Positions 42,079 to 50,306 of a DNA stretch of 64,000 nucleotides are shown piece by piece. The DNA comes from JAIBJN01 sp963830885 (lineage in GTDB: Bacteria; Actinomycetota; Thermoleophilia; Gaiellales; Gaiellaceae), in assembly GCA_963830885.1 (NCBI GenBank), contig CAWHOA010000010.1:1-64000 (forward strand), written 5' to 3'. Each line of letters opens with the position of its first letter. Positions within the stretch are counted from its first letter, which is position 1. The notes beneath the pieces were generated by a model. The model was not told the origin of the DNA, did no database searches, and saw only the letters and a list, made by a program, of their open reading frames with translations. The position numbers were made by a program, and so were the translations under genes.

Positions 42079-43458
42079 ATGAGCACGCGGGATCTCCTGC
42101 ACCGCACGGCGGACATCGCGTCGGACTTCCTCGACTCGCTGGACGAGCGACCGGTGCGGCCGGACGCGACGGTCGACGAGCTGCGGGCGGCGCTCGGCGG
42201 CCCGCTGCCCGAGCAGCCGTCCGACGCGCTCGCCGTCATCGAGAAGCTTGCCCGCGACGCCGACCCGGGCTTGATGGGCGCGCCCAGCGGGCGGTTCTTC
42301 GGCTTTGTGATGGGCGGCGCCTATCCGGTGGCGATTGCCGCCGACTGGCTCGCCTCGGCCTGGGACCAGAACGCCGGCCTGACGCTTCCGATGCCCGCGG
42401 CCGGCGTCGTCGAGGAGGTCGCGGGCGCCTGGCTGAAGGAGCTGCTCGGCCTGCCCGAGGATGCCTCGTTCGGGTTCGTCACGGGCGGCCAGATGGCGCA
42501 CTTCACCTGCCTGGCAGCGGCGCGTCATCACCTGCTTGCCCGCGCCGGCTGGGACGTCGAACGTGACGGCCTGGGCGGCGCGCCCTCGATCCGCGTGGTC
42601 GCCGGGGCCAATCGACATGCGACACTCGACAGGGCGCTGAGATTCCTCGGGATCGGCACCGCTTCGATCCGCGAGGTCCCGGCCGACGACCAGGGCCGGG
42701 TGGTCACGGAGGCGCTGCGGGACGAGCTCGGCCGTGCCGATGGGCCGACGATCGTCTCTGTCCAGGCAGGCGACATCAACACCGGTGCCTTCGACGACCT
42801 CGAGGCCGCCGCCGACGCGGCCGCTGCGGCCGGCGCGTGGCTGCACGTCGACGGCGCGATCGGCCTGTGGGTGGCGGCCAGCCCGTCGCTGCGCCATCTC
42901 GTCGCAGGCCTCGAGCGAGCCGACTCCTGGGCGACCGACGCGCACAAGTTGCTGAATGTCCCATTCGACTCCGGAATCGCCTTCTGTGCTCACCCAGCTC
43001 CCCACCAGGCGGCCCTCGGTGTCAGATCCGCGTACCTCATGCACGCCGACGCTGGTACCGCGCGAGATGCGGTCGACTTCACCCCCGAGCACTCGCGGCG
43101 GGCGCGCGGGTTCCCGCTCTACGCCACGTTGTGCGCGCTCGGCCGCGCCGGAGTCGCAGAGCTCGTGGAGCGCAGCTGCGCCCGAGCGCAAGCGCTCGCT
43201 GAGGGCCTCGGCAGGCTCCCGGGATGCGAAGTCCTGAACGACGTCGTCCTGAACCAGGTGCTGATCCGCTTCGAGGACGATGCGAGCACCGACGCCGTCC
43301 TCGGCTTCGTGCAGGAAAGCGGCGAGGCGTGGATGAGCGGAACGACCCGGAACGGCCGCAAGGCGATCCGGCTCTCGGTCTCGAACTGGCGGACGAGCGA
43401 ACGAGACGTCGAGCGCACGATCGCTGCGTTCGCCGCAGCGCGGGCCGCCTCCGCGTAG
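42079..43458 (+). CDS. Group II PLP-dependent decarboxylase
   Basis: A 459-residue enzyme of the aromatic-amino-acid/glutamate decarboxylase family. GFVTGGQMAHFTCLAAAR forms the PLP phosphate site, WLHVDGAIGLW has the ring-binding Asp, and the Schiff-base Lys is in TDAHKLLNVPFD. Substrate cannot be read from sequence (tyrosine, DOPA, tryptophan or similar). It is intact and of usual length. It lies between coxE and hom and is unrelated to CO oxidation in known systems, so it is probably an insertion into the cox region. A TAGATT box lies 8 nt before the ATG. Confidence 0.87.
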   Translation: MSTRDLLHRTADIASDFLDSLDERPVRPDATVDELRAALGGPLPEQPSDALAVIEKLARDADPGLMGAPSGRFFGFVMGGAYPVAIAADWLASAWDQNAGLTLPMPAAGVVEEVAGAWLKELLGLPEDASFGFVTGGQMAHFTCLAAARHHLLARAGWDVERDGLGGAPSIRVVAGANRHATLDRALRFLGIGTASIREVPADDQGRVVTEALRDELGRADGPTIVSVQAGDINTGAFDDLEAAADAAAAAGAWLHVDGAIGLWVAASPSLRHLVAGLERADSWATDAHKLLNVPFDSGIAFCAHPAPHQAALGVRSAYLMHADAGTARDAVDFTPEHSRRARGFPLYATLCALGRAGVAELVERSCARAQALAEGLGRLPGCEVLNDVVLNQVLIRFEDDASTDAVLGFVQESGEAWMSGTTRNGRKAIRLSVSNWRTSERDVERTIAAFAAARAASA

Positions 43459-43464
43459 CGCGGG

Positions 43465-44490
43465 TCAGGCCAGGCGACGGGCGAGCGCGACGAGGTCGCT
43501 CAGGACGCCCTGGCCGGCGAGCTCCGGCCCGGCCCCCGGACCGATGACGACGACCTGCCCGACGGGGTCGGCACGGCAGACAACCGCGTTCATGACGCCC
43601 TCGACGTTCGCGAGCGGATCGTCCGTGGCCACCGCTACCGGCTCGACGCGGGCGGCGAGCCCGCCCGGGCCCGATGGCTCCAGCGTGGCGACGAGTCTGA
43701 CCCTCCGGCCGGTCGCCGCCGCCTCGCGCACCTGGTCCTCGACGTCGGTGATCCCGCGACGGGCGACCTGCTCCGAGCGCAGCTGGATGCCGAAGACGAG
43801 CGCGGCAAGGATCATCGTCTTGGCGACCGTGTCGTGGCCCTCGACGTCCGCGGCGGGATCGCGCTCTGCGAGACCGGCCTCCTGAGCTGCGGCAAGGGCG
43901 TCGTCGTACGAGGCGCCGGCGGCCATGTCGGAGAGGACGACGTTCGCGGTCGCGTTGATGCTCCCACGAAGCCCGAGCAGCCTCGCCCCGGCCAGGCCGT
44001 CCGTCAGCGTACTGAGCACGGGAGTGCCGGACATCACCGTGGACTCGGCCCGGAGCGCTGCGTCGTTCGCCTCGGCGAGCTCGAGCAGCTCGACGCCGTG
44101 CAGCGCCACCGGCCACTTGTTGGAGGTCGCGACCGGGAGCCCGCGGCCGAGCGCCTCGCGCATGTGCGCGTAGCCCGGCTCGCCGTCGGCCGGCGGGCTC
44201 TGCGTCACCTCGACGAGTACGTCTGCCTCGGTCTCTTGGAGGCCTGTCAGCGCGTCCTGCCAGTGGTTCACGCCGGGATGCTCGCTGAGTGATCGACCGC
44301 TCTCGGCCAGGGCGAGGACGGTGGGGAGGTCGAGGCCGTCAGGACGGTGGACGAAGCCGTGTCGGGCGTTCGCGACGCCGACGACCACCGGGGCGAGCCC
44401 GTACCGCCGCTCGAGCTGCGCCCTCTGCGAGTCGAGCGCGCGCAGCAGCCACCGGCCGACGGTGCCCAGGCCGACGACCCAGATGCGCAC
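43465..44490 (-). CDS. hom: Homoserine dehydrogenase, no ACT domain
   Basis: A 341-residue oxidoreductase reducing aspartate semialdehyde to homoserine. IWVVGLGTVGRWLLRAL is the NAD(P) loop, VATSNKWPVALHG contains the catalytic Lys region, and LRGSINATANVVLSDMA and AERDPAADVEGHDTVAKT are family signatures with substrate residues. The C-terminal ACT regulatory domain of many Actinobacterial forms is absent. GTG 44490 lies within a palindrome (44489-44513) shared with the end of coxD, so expression may be controlled by an RNA hairpin. Confidence 0.9.
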   Translation of the reverse strand: MRIWVVGLGTVGRWLLRALDSQRAQLERRYGLAPVVVGVANARHGFVHRPDGLDLPTVLALAESGRSLSEHPGVNHWQDALTGLQETEADVLVEVTQSPPADGEPGYAHMREALGRGLPVATSNKWPVALHGVELLELAEANDAALRAESTVMSGTPVLSTLTDGLAGARLLGLRGSINATANVVLSDMAAGASYDDALAAAQEAGLAERDPAADVEGHDTVAKTMILAALVFGIQLRSEQVARRGITDVEDQVREAAATGRRVRLVATLEPSGPGGLAARVEPVAVATDDPLANVEGVMNAVVCRADPVGQVVVIGPGAGPELAGQGVLSDLVALARRLA

Positions 44491-44513
44491 TAGTGCCCCA
44501 TCAGGGCACTAGT
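44489..44513 (-). promoter_or_regulatory. Hairpin spanning coxD stop and hom start
   Basis: A perfect 10-bp inverted repeat ACTAGTGCCC-CATCA-GGGCACTAGT. In the minus-strand RNA one arm contains the coxD TAG and the other contains most of the hom GTG and a nearby GGGG. It could terminate coxD transcription, or occlude the hom start until translation of coxD opens it. Confidence 0.55.
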
Positions 44514-45375
44514 CGACGAGCTCGCCCCAGGCCGCCTCGACCCTGGCCTGGTCCTCACGGTTCTTCACCGCAGCGCCGAGCGTCTCCTTGGCGGCGTCGC
44601 CGTTCACGGACTCGGCGCCGAGCAGCGACAGCGCCGTCGCCCAGTCGATCGCCTCCGCGGCGCCCGGGCGCTTCACGAGATCCAAAGCGCGCAGCCGCGC
44701 CACCGTCTCCGCCACCGAGCGGGCGAGAGGCTCCTCGACTCCGGGCGCGCGCAGCCGGATGATCTCCGCCTCGCGGGCCACGTCGGGGAACTCGATCCAG
44801 TGGTAGAGGCAGCGGCGCTTGAGCGCGTCGTGCAGCTCCCGCGTGCGGTTCGAGGTGATGACGACGATCGGCGGCTCGCCGGCCTCGATCGTCCCCAGCT
44901 CGGGCACCGTCACGGAGAAGTCCGAGAGCACCTCCAGCAGGAACGCCTCGAACTCGTCGTCGGCGCGGTCGAGCTCGTCGACGAGCAGCACCGCGCGCGA
45001 GCCGGCCCGGATCGCCCGGAGCAGCGGCCGCTCGACGAGGAACTCCGGCCCGTAGAGCTCGCTCACGCGCTCGCCGACGCTCACCTCGCCCTCCTGCAGG
45101 GCGCGCGCGTACAGGAGCTGCCGCGCGTAGTCCCACTCGTAGAGCGCCTGCGACGCGTCGATGCCCTCGTAGCACTGGAGCCGGATCAAGTCGGCGCCGA
45201 GGATGCGCGCGAGCGTCTTGCCGACCTCCGTCTTGCCGACGCCCGCCTCCCCCTCGAGGAGGAGCGGACGGCCCATCGCCACCGAGAGGAAGATCGCGGT
45301 CGCCAGGCCGCGGTCGGGGAGATAGGACTCCCCGCGCAGTGCCTGTTCGACCTCCTTGACCGATCCGAAGTGCAC
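44509..45375 (-). CDS. coxD: CoxD-type MoxR AAA ATPase for CO dehydrogenase maturation
   Basis: A 288-residue AAA ATPase. Walker A is GEAGVGKTEVGK, Walker B AVLLVDELDRADDEFEA, sensor 1 IVVITSNRTREL, and the Arg finger region RRCLYHWIEFP. MoxR-family CoxD partners the VWA protein CoxE to insert the Cu and S of the CO dehydrogenase active site. The start is GTG 45375, with a TACGCT box 6 nt upstream. It is divergent from coxM across a 111-bp region holding a 10-bp inverted repeat, and is followed by hom 18 bp downstream. Confidence 0.92.
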   Translation of the reverse strand: MHFGSVKEVEQALRGESYLPDRGLATAIFLSVAMGRPLLLEGEAGVGKTEVGKTLARILGADLIRLQCYEGIDASQALYEWDYARQLLYARALQEGEVSVGERVSELYGPEFLVERPLLRAIRAGSRAVLLVDELDRADDEFEAFLLEVLSDFSVTVPELGTIEAGEPPIVVITSNRTRELHDALKRRCLYHWIEFPDVAREAEIIRLRAPGVEEPLARSVAETVARLRALDLVKRPGAAEAIDWATALSLLGAESVNGDAAKETLGAAVKNREDQARVEAAWGELVD

Positions 45376-45381
45376 GCGCCA

Positions 45382-45387
45382 AGCGTA
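45382..45387 (-). promoter_or_regulatory. -10 box of a probable leaderless promoter (coxD)
   Basis: TACGCT on the minus strand, 6 nt before GTG 45375; the same hexamer and spacing occur at coxE. Confidence 0.45.
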
Positions 45388-45417
45388 ACGGGAGTCAGAG
45401 GATGGAAATGGCTGTTG

Positions 45418-45444
45418 CTTGCGGGGTATCCTCGACCCCGCAAG
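45418..45444. promoter_or_regulatory. Inverted repeat in the divergent coxD-coxM promoter region
   Basis: CTTGCGGGGT-ATCCTCG-ACCCCGCAAG, a perfect 10-bp repeat with 7-nt spacer. It is placed where an operator for a dimeric regulator would affect both operons; a transcribed hairpin is the alternative. Confidence 0.55.
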
Positions 45445-45486
45445 GACCGGTCGGCCACGGGGTTTCCGAAAAGGAGGCGCCACCGT

Positions 45487-46353
45487 ATGTATCCCGCCAG
45501 GTTCGAGTACCACGCTCCCGGGAGCGTCGAGGATGCCCTCGAGATCCTGGAGCGCTACGGGGACGAGGCCAAGGTGCTGGCGGGCGGGCAGAGCCTGATC
45601 CCGCTGATGAAGCTCCGCTTCGCGTCGCCGCGCGCCCTCGTCGACATCAACCGCATCCAGGGGCTCGACACGATCTCCGAGGACGACGGCTTCCTCTCGA
45701 TCGGCGCACTCGTGCGCCACGCCGACTGCGAGGCCTCGCCGGCCCTGCAAGGGCGCTACGGCGTCCTCGGGGACGCCGCGCCGCAGATCTCCGACCCGAT
45801 CGTCCGCAACCGCGGCACCGTGGTCGGCTCGCTCGCGCACGCCGACCCGCAGGGCGACTGGGGCTCGGCGCTCCTCGCCACCGGCGCCCGGCTGGAGGTC
45901 GCCTCCTCGGCCGGAACCCGGACGATCCCGCTCGACGAGCTCTTCCAGGGCCCGTTCACGACGAGCCTGCAGCCGAACGAGATCGCGACCGCCGTCCAGG
46001 TCCCCGACCCCGGCGCGCGCGCGGGCGGCACCTACGTCAAGCTCGAGCGCAAGGTCGGCGACTACGCCACCGTCGGCGTCGCCGTCCACCTCTCGTTCGA
46101 CAACGGCACCGTCGGCCGCGCGGGGATCGCACTGACCGGCGTCGGCCCCCGGAACCTGCGGGCCGAGACGGCCGAGGCGGCGCTCGCCGGCGCCGAGCTG
46201 AACGACGACACGATCAAGGCGGCGGCGGAGCTCGCCGCCGAGGCCGCGCAGCCGCGGAGCGACGAGCGCGGGAGCGCCGACTACAAGCGGAGCGTCGTCC
46301 GCGTCTTCACGGAGCGAGGGCTCCGGAAGGCCGCCGAGACGGCGGCCGCGTGA
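45487..46353 (+). CDS. coxM: CO dehydrogenase medium (FAD) subunit
   Basis: A 288-residue FAD-binding subunit passing electrons from the FeS subunit to quinones. VLAGGQSLIPLMKLR is the pyrophosphate-binding loop; PQISDPIVRNRGTVVGSLAHADP is the second FAD motif typical of CoxM/XdhB proteins. The ATG at 45487 has AAAAGGAGG 9-10 nt upstream. Medium-small-large (M-S-L) order with coxS and coxL is the hallmark of form I CODH operons. The gene is intact. Confidence 0.94.
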   Translation: MYPARFEYHAPGSVEDALEILERYGDEAKVLAGGQSLIPLMKLRFASPRALVDINRIQGLDTISEDDGFLSIGALVRHADCEASPALQGRYGVLGDAAPQISDPIVRNRGTVVGSLAHADPQGDWGSALLATGARLEVASSAGTRTIPLDELFQGPFTTSLQPNEIATAVQVPDPGARAGGTYVKLERKVGDYATVGVAVHLSFDNGTVGRAGIALTGVGPRNLRAETAEAALAGAELNDDTIKAAAELAAEAAQPRSDERGSADYKRSVVRVFTERGLRKAAETAAA

Positions 46354-46363
46354 GGAGCTGACG

Positions 46364-47185
46364 ATGACCGAGACAGCTGTCGAGACCGGGCGTTACACCT
46401 ACCCGGTCACCGTGACGGTCAACGGCGCCGCGCGCTCCGTCGAAGTCGAGACGCGGCTCCTGCTCGTGCACTTCCTCCGCGAGACGCTGGGCCTCACCGG
46501 GACGCACATCGGCTGCGACACGTCCAACTGCGGCGCCTGCACGGTGCTTCTGGACGGGACGCCGGTGAAGTCGTGCACGATGTTCGCCGTCCAGGCCGAC
46601 GGGCACGAGCTGACCACGGTCGAGGGCCTGGCGCCCGCCGGCGGGCTCAGCCCGGTTCAGGAGGGCTTCCACGAGGAGCACGGGCTCCAGTGCGGCTTCT
46701 GCACGCCGGGGATGATGCTGACCTCGACCGCGCTCCTGGCCGCGAACCCCGATCCCAGCGAGGAGGAGATCCGCTGGGCCCTCAGCGGCCAGATCTGCCG
46801 CTGCACGGGCTACCAGAACATCGTCAAGGCGGTCCAGTACGCGGCCGCCAAGGGGAAGGAGAGCAGTGCCTCAGGCAATCACCGACTGCCGCGCAGCGCA
46901 CGCCGCAGCGCTCCGCAGATCGCAGCGCGCGATCGGCCGTCATCTGGCCGTTCCGAGAACGCGCTCGGAGGAGGGGCGCTTCATCCGCGGCCGCGGCAAC
47001 TACTTCGACGACATCACGCTCCCCGGGATGCTCCACCTGGAGTTCCTGCGGAGCCCGCTCGCGCACGCGCGCATCAACGGCATCGACACGTCGCGCGCGG
47101 CGGCGGTGCCGGGCGTCGTGGCCGTCGTCACCGGCGAGCTCATGGCGCAGCACAACCTCGCCTGGATGCCGACGCTCTCGGGTGA
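46364..47185 (+). CDS. coxS: CO dehydrogenase small (2Fe-2S) subunit with run-on C-terminus
   Basis: The conserved part, to about residue 165, binds two 2Fe-2S clusters: GCDTSNCGACTVLLDG plus an upstream Cys, and CGFCTPGMM with CRCTGYQNIVKAV. The family normally ends near YAAAKGKE, at about 46862. Here no stop follows and the frame stays open another 108 codons over the start of coxL, giving Arg/Pro-rich sequence unlike any protein. A lost stop or an indel near 46860 is likely; the real product is probably about 165 residues. The start at ATG 46364 has GAGGAG upstream. Confidence 0.9.
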   Translation: MTETAVETGRYTYPVTVTVNGAARSVEVETRLLLVHFLRETLGLTGTHIGCDTSNCGACTVLLDGTPVKSCTMFAVQADGHELTTVEGLAPAGGLSPVQEGFHEEHGLQCGFCTPGMMLTSTALLAANPDPSEEEIRWALSGQICRCTGYQNIVKAVQYAAAKGKESSASGNHRLPRSARRSAPQIAARDRPSSGRSENALGGGALHPRPRQLLRRHHAPRDAPPGVPAEPARARAHQRHRHVARGGGAGRRGRRHRRAHGAAQPRLDADALG

Positions 47186-49266
47186 CACCCAGGCCGTGCT
47201 CGCCACGGACAAGGTCCGTTTCCAGGGCCAGGAGGTCGCGGCTGTCATCGCCGAGTCCGCCTACATCGCCAAGGACGCCTGCGAGCTGATCGACGTCGAT
47301 TACGAGCCGCTCGAAGTGCTCACGAGCCCGCAGCAGGCGCTCGCCGAGGGCGCGGCCGTCATCCGCGACGAGAAGGAAGGCCAGGCGGACAACCACATCT
47401 ACGACTGGGAGGCCGGCGACAAGGAGGCCACCGACAAGGCCTTCGCCGAAGCCGACAAGGTGGTCGAGCTGGACACCTTCTACCCGCGCTGCCACCCCGC
47501 GCCGCTCGAGTGCTGCGGCTGCATCGCGGACGTGAACCCCGCAACGGGGAAAGCGACGATCTACATGACCTCGCAGGCCCCGCACGTACACCGCACGCTC
47601 TTCGCGCTCGTGGCCGGCCTGCCCGAGCACAAGATCAGGATCATCTCGCCCGACCTGGGCGGCGGCTTCGGGAACAAGGTGCCCGTCTACCCGGGCTACG
47701 TCGTCGCCACGGCGGCGTCGCTCCTGATCGGCAGGCCCGTGAAGTGGGTCGAGGATCGCACGGGCAACCTCATCTCCACGGGCTTCGCCCGCGACTACCA
47801 CATGCACGGCGAGCTCGCGCTCAAGGACGGGAGGATCACCGGCCTGCGCGTGAAGATGCTCTCCGACAACGGCGCCTTCTTCTCGGACGCCCAGCCCACC
47901 TCGTGCAAGGCCGGACTCTTCCACATCGTCACCGGCTCCTACGACATCCCCGCCGCCCATGTCGAGACCACGGGCGCGTACACGAACAAGGCGCCGGGCG
48001 GAGTCGCCTACCGCTGCTCGTTCCGCGTCACCGAGGCCTCGTACCTGATCGAACGTCTCGTGCAGAACGCGGCGTACGAAGTGGGTGTCGACCCGGCCGA
48101 CTTTCGCAAGCAGAACTTCATCAAGCCGGAGCAGTTCCCCTACAAGTCGGCCACCGGCTTCGAGTACGACTCGGGCGACTACGTCGCTGCGATGGACAAG
48201 ACGCTGGAGATGCTCGGCTACGACGACCTCCGCCGCGAGCAGGAGGAGGCGCGTGCCGAAGGGCAGGCTGCTCGGCATCGGCCTCGCGTCGTTCACCGAG
48301 GTGGTTGGCGCCGGCCACGGGTCCGAGTACGCGATCGCCGGCCTGCGCATGAACGACGGCGCCGAGCTCCGCATCCATCCAACCGGCAAGGCCGTGCTCA
48401 AGCTCGGCGTCAAGTCCCAGGGCCAGGGCCACGAGACGACGTTTGCGCAGATCGTCGCGGAAGAGCTCGGCCTGCAGCCGGAGGACGTCGAGGTGCAGGA
48501 GGGCGACACGGACAACACGCCCTACGGCCTCGGCACGTACGCGAGCCGCTCGACGCCGGTCTCCGGCGCCGCGACCGCCATGGTCTCGCGCCGGATCCGC
48601 GCGAAGGCGCAGAAGATCGCCGCGCACCTGCTCGAGGCCTCCGAGGACGACCTCGAGTGGGAGAAGGGCAAGTTCGTCGTCAAGGGCGCCCCGGAGAAGT
48701 CGACGTCGATCCAGGACATCGCGTTCGCCGCCTACACGAACATCCCGGAGGGGATGGAGGGCGGCCTGGAGGGCGTCTACTACTACGACCCGCCGAACTT
48801 CACGTTCCCGTTCGGCACGTATGCGGTCGTGGTCGAGGTCGACCGCGGCACGGGCGCATGGAAGGTGCTCCGCTGCGTCGCCGTGGACGACTGCGGCGTC
48901 CGCATCAACCCGATGATCGTCGAGGGCCAGATCACCGGCGGACTGACGGAGGGGTTCGCCATCGCCGCCATGCAGCTGATCGACTTCGACGAGGAGGGCA
49001 ACTGCATCGGCGCCAACCTCGTGGACTACCTGATCCCGACCGCGTGGGAGACGCCGAAGTTCGAGCTCGGCGAGACGGTCACGCCCTCGCCGCACCATCC
49101 GCTCGGCGCGAAGGGCGTCGGCGAGTCGGCCACGGTGGGCGCGCCCGCCGCGTTCGTGAATGCCGTCGTCGACGCGCTCGCCCACGCCGGCGTCCGCAAC
49201 CTGGAGATGCCCGTGACCTCCGGCAAGGTCTGGGCGGCGCTGCAGGAGGCCGGCCTGGCGGAGTGA
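46866..49266 (+). CDS. coxL: Form I aerobic CO dehydrogenase large (Mo-Cu) subunit, frameshifted
   Basis: An approximately 800-residue catalytic subunit. AYRCSFR at 48006-48026 is the form I signature AYXCSFR, with Cys384 the copper-sulfur ligand. Also present are VIAESAYIAKDACELIDVDYEPLEV, ISPDLGGGFGNKVPVYPGYV, and, in the second frame, GHETTFAQIVAEELGL and GAKGVGESATVGAPAAFVNAV. The frame breaks near 48263 (after EEQEEARAEG-like sequence, continuing as RLLGIGLASFTEVV); the length is 3n+1, one extra base. GTG 46866 follows AAGGAGAGCA. It oxidises CO to CO2 with coxM and coxS. Confidence 0.93.
48263..48263 (+). other. Probable +1 frameshift in coxL
   Basis: One extra base between ARAEG and RLLGIGLASF; the two halves match CoxL without gap when it is removed. 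Confidence 0.8.
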
Positions 49267-49288
49267 CCATGGCGCCTGTCCTCTGGAG

Positions 49289-49310
49289 ACACGTCCAAGT
49301 GCCTGGCACC
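49289..49310. repeat. GTGCCTGGCAC-type repeat, copy 1
   Basis: ACACGTCCAAGTGCCTGGCA plus CC; nearly identical to the longer copy at 49406. It lies in the coxL-xdhC gap. Confidence 0.6.
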
Positions 49311-49405
49311 GGGCCCTGGCCCTTGGCGGCGGGTCGACCGTGTGCCGACGCCGGCGCGTCCGCGCGTGTCTCCTCGCTTCACGGGCCCGCCGACGGCTCT
49401 CGGAG

Positions 49406-49436
49406 CCACGTCCAGGTGCCTGGCACCAGGACGTGG
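49406..49436. repeat. GTGCCTGGCAC-type palindromic repeat, copy 2
   Basis: A 31-nt near-perfect palindrome: outer arms CCACGTCC/GGACGTGG around GGTGC-CTG-GCACC. It resembles REP-like elements widely scattered in bacterial genomes. Confidence 0.65.
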
Positions 49437-49462
49437 CCGCCGGGGACAGTGGAGGCCGCCTG

Positions 49463-50306
49463 GTGAACGCGACCGACGTCATCGTCGAGGCCGGCAGGCT
49501 GGCGGCGGAGGGGAAGCCCTACGCGCTGGCCACCGTCGTCACGGTCGTCCGTCCCGCCTCGGCGCGGCGCGGCGACCGCGCGCTCGTCACACCGGACGGG
49601 CAGGTCCACCGGCTGGGTGGGCGGCGCCTGCTCGGAGCCGACCGTCGTCCGCGAGGCGCTCCGCGCGCTCGCCGACCGAGAGCCGCGGCTCGCCCGCATG
49701 GAGGGCGGCTGTGCCTCCGAAGGAGTCGTGGAAGTGCTGATCGAGCCCGTTGTTCCCGCTCCCCTCCTGGCGATCGTGGGGGAGAGCCCGGCTGCGCGCA
49801 CACTCGGCGCGCTCGCGCGCACCGTGGGCTGGCGGGTCCGCGACGACGGCGTCGATGGGGCGGACGCCGTCGTCGTGGCGACGATGGGGCACGGCGACGA
49901 GGAGCTCCTCACGGCCGCGCTCAGGGCCGGCGCGGGCTATGTCGGCCTGGTCGCCAGCGCCAGGCGGGCCACCACCGTGCTCGCCGCGCTGCGGGCGCGC
50001 GGCCTGGACGAGGAGGACGTGCTGAAGGTGCGGGCACCGGCCGGGCTCGACCTCGGGCCCTCGTCGCAGGAAGAGATCGCGGTCGCCATCCTGGCCGAGC
50101 TCGTCGCCTGGCGGCACACCCGCGGCGAGACGCCGGTCCCGGCGCCCGCGGAGGCCGTCGACCCGGTCTGCGGGATGACCGTGGCGGTCGGCCCGGAGGC
50201 CGAGCAGGTCGTCCACGAGGGGTCGCCGGTGTACTTCTGCTCGGCCCATTGCAAGGCCCGGTTCGAGGCCGAGCCGGCGCGGTACAGTGGCCTGAGAGCG
50301 CCGTGA
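49463..50306 (+). CDS. XdhC/CoxF-family maturation protein fused to a YHS domain, frameshifted
   Basis: An approximately 280-residue protein from GTG 49463 (VNATDVIVEAGRLAAEGKPY). XdhC-family proteins sulfurate or load the Mo cofactor of xanthine or CO dehydrogenase. The N-terminal domain breaks near 49608 (VTPDGQVH / GWVGGACSEPTVVREAL); one extra C explains it. The C-terminal Rossmann domain follows (GWRVRDDGVDGADAVVVA). The last 50 residues, DPVCGMTVAVGPEAEQVVHE with YFCSAHCKARFEAEP, are a YHS metal-binding domain, an unusual fusion here. The 3' end overlaps the next xdhC-type gene by GTGA. Confidence 0.82.
49608..49608 (+). other. Probable +1 frameshift in XdhC-YHS gene
   Basis: An extra C in VHR/HGWVGGACSEP; the start-to-stop length is 3n+1. 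Confidence 0.75.
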
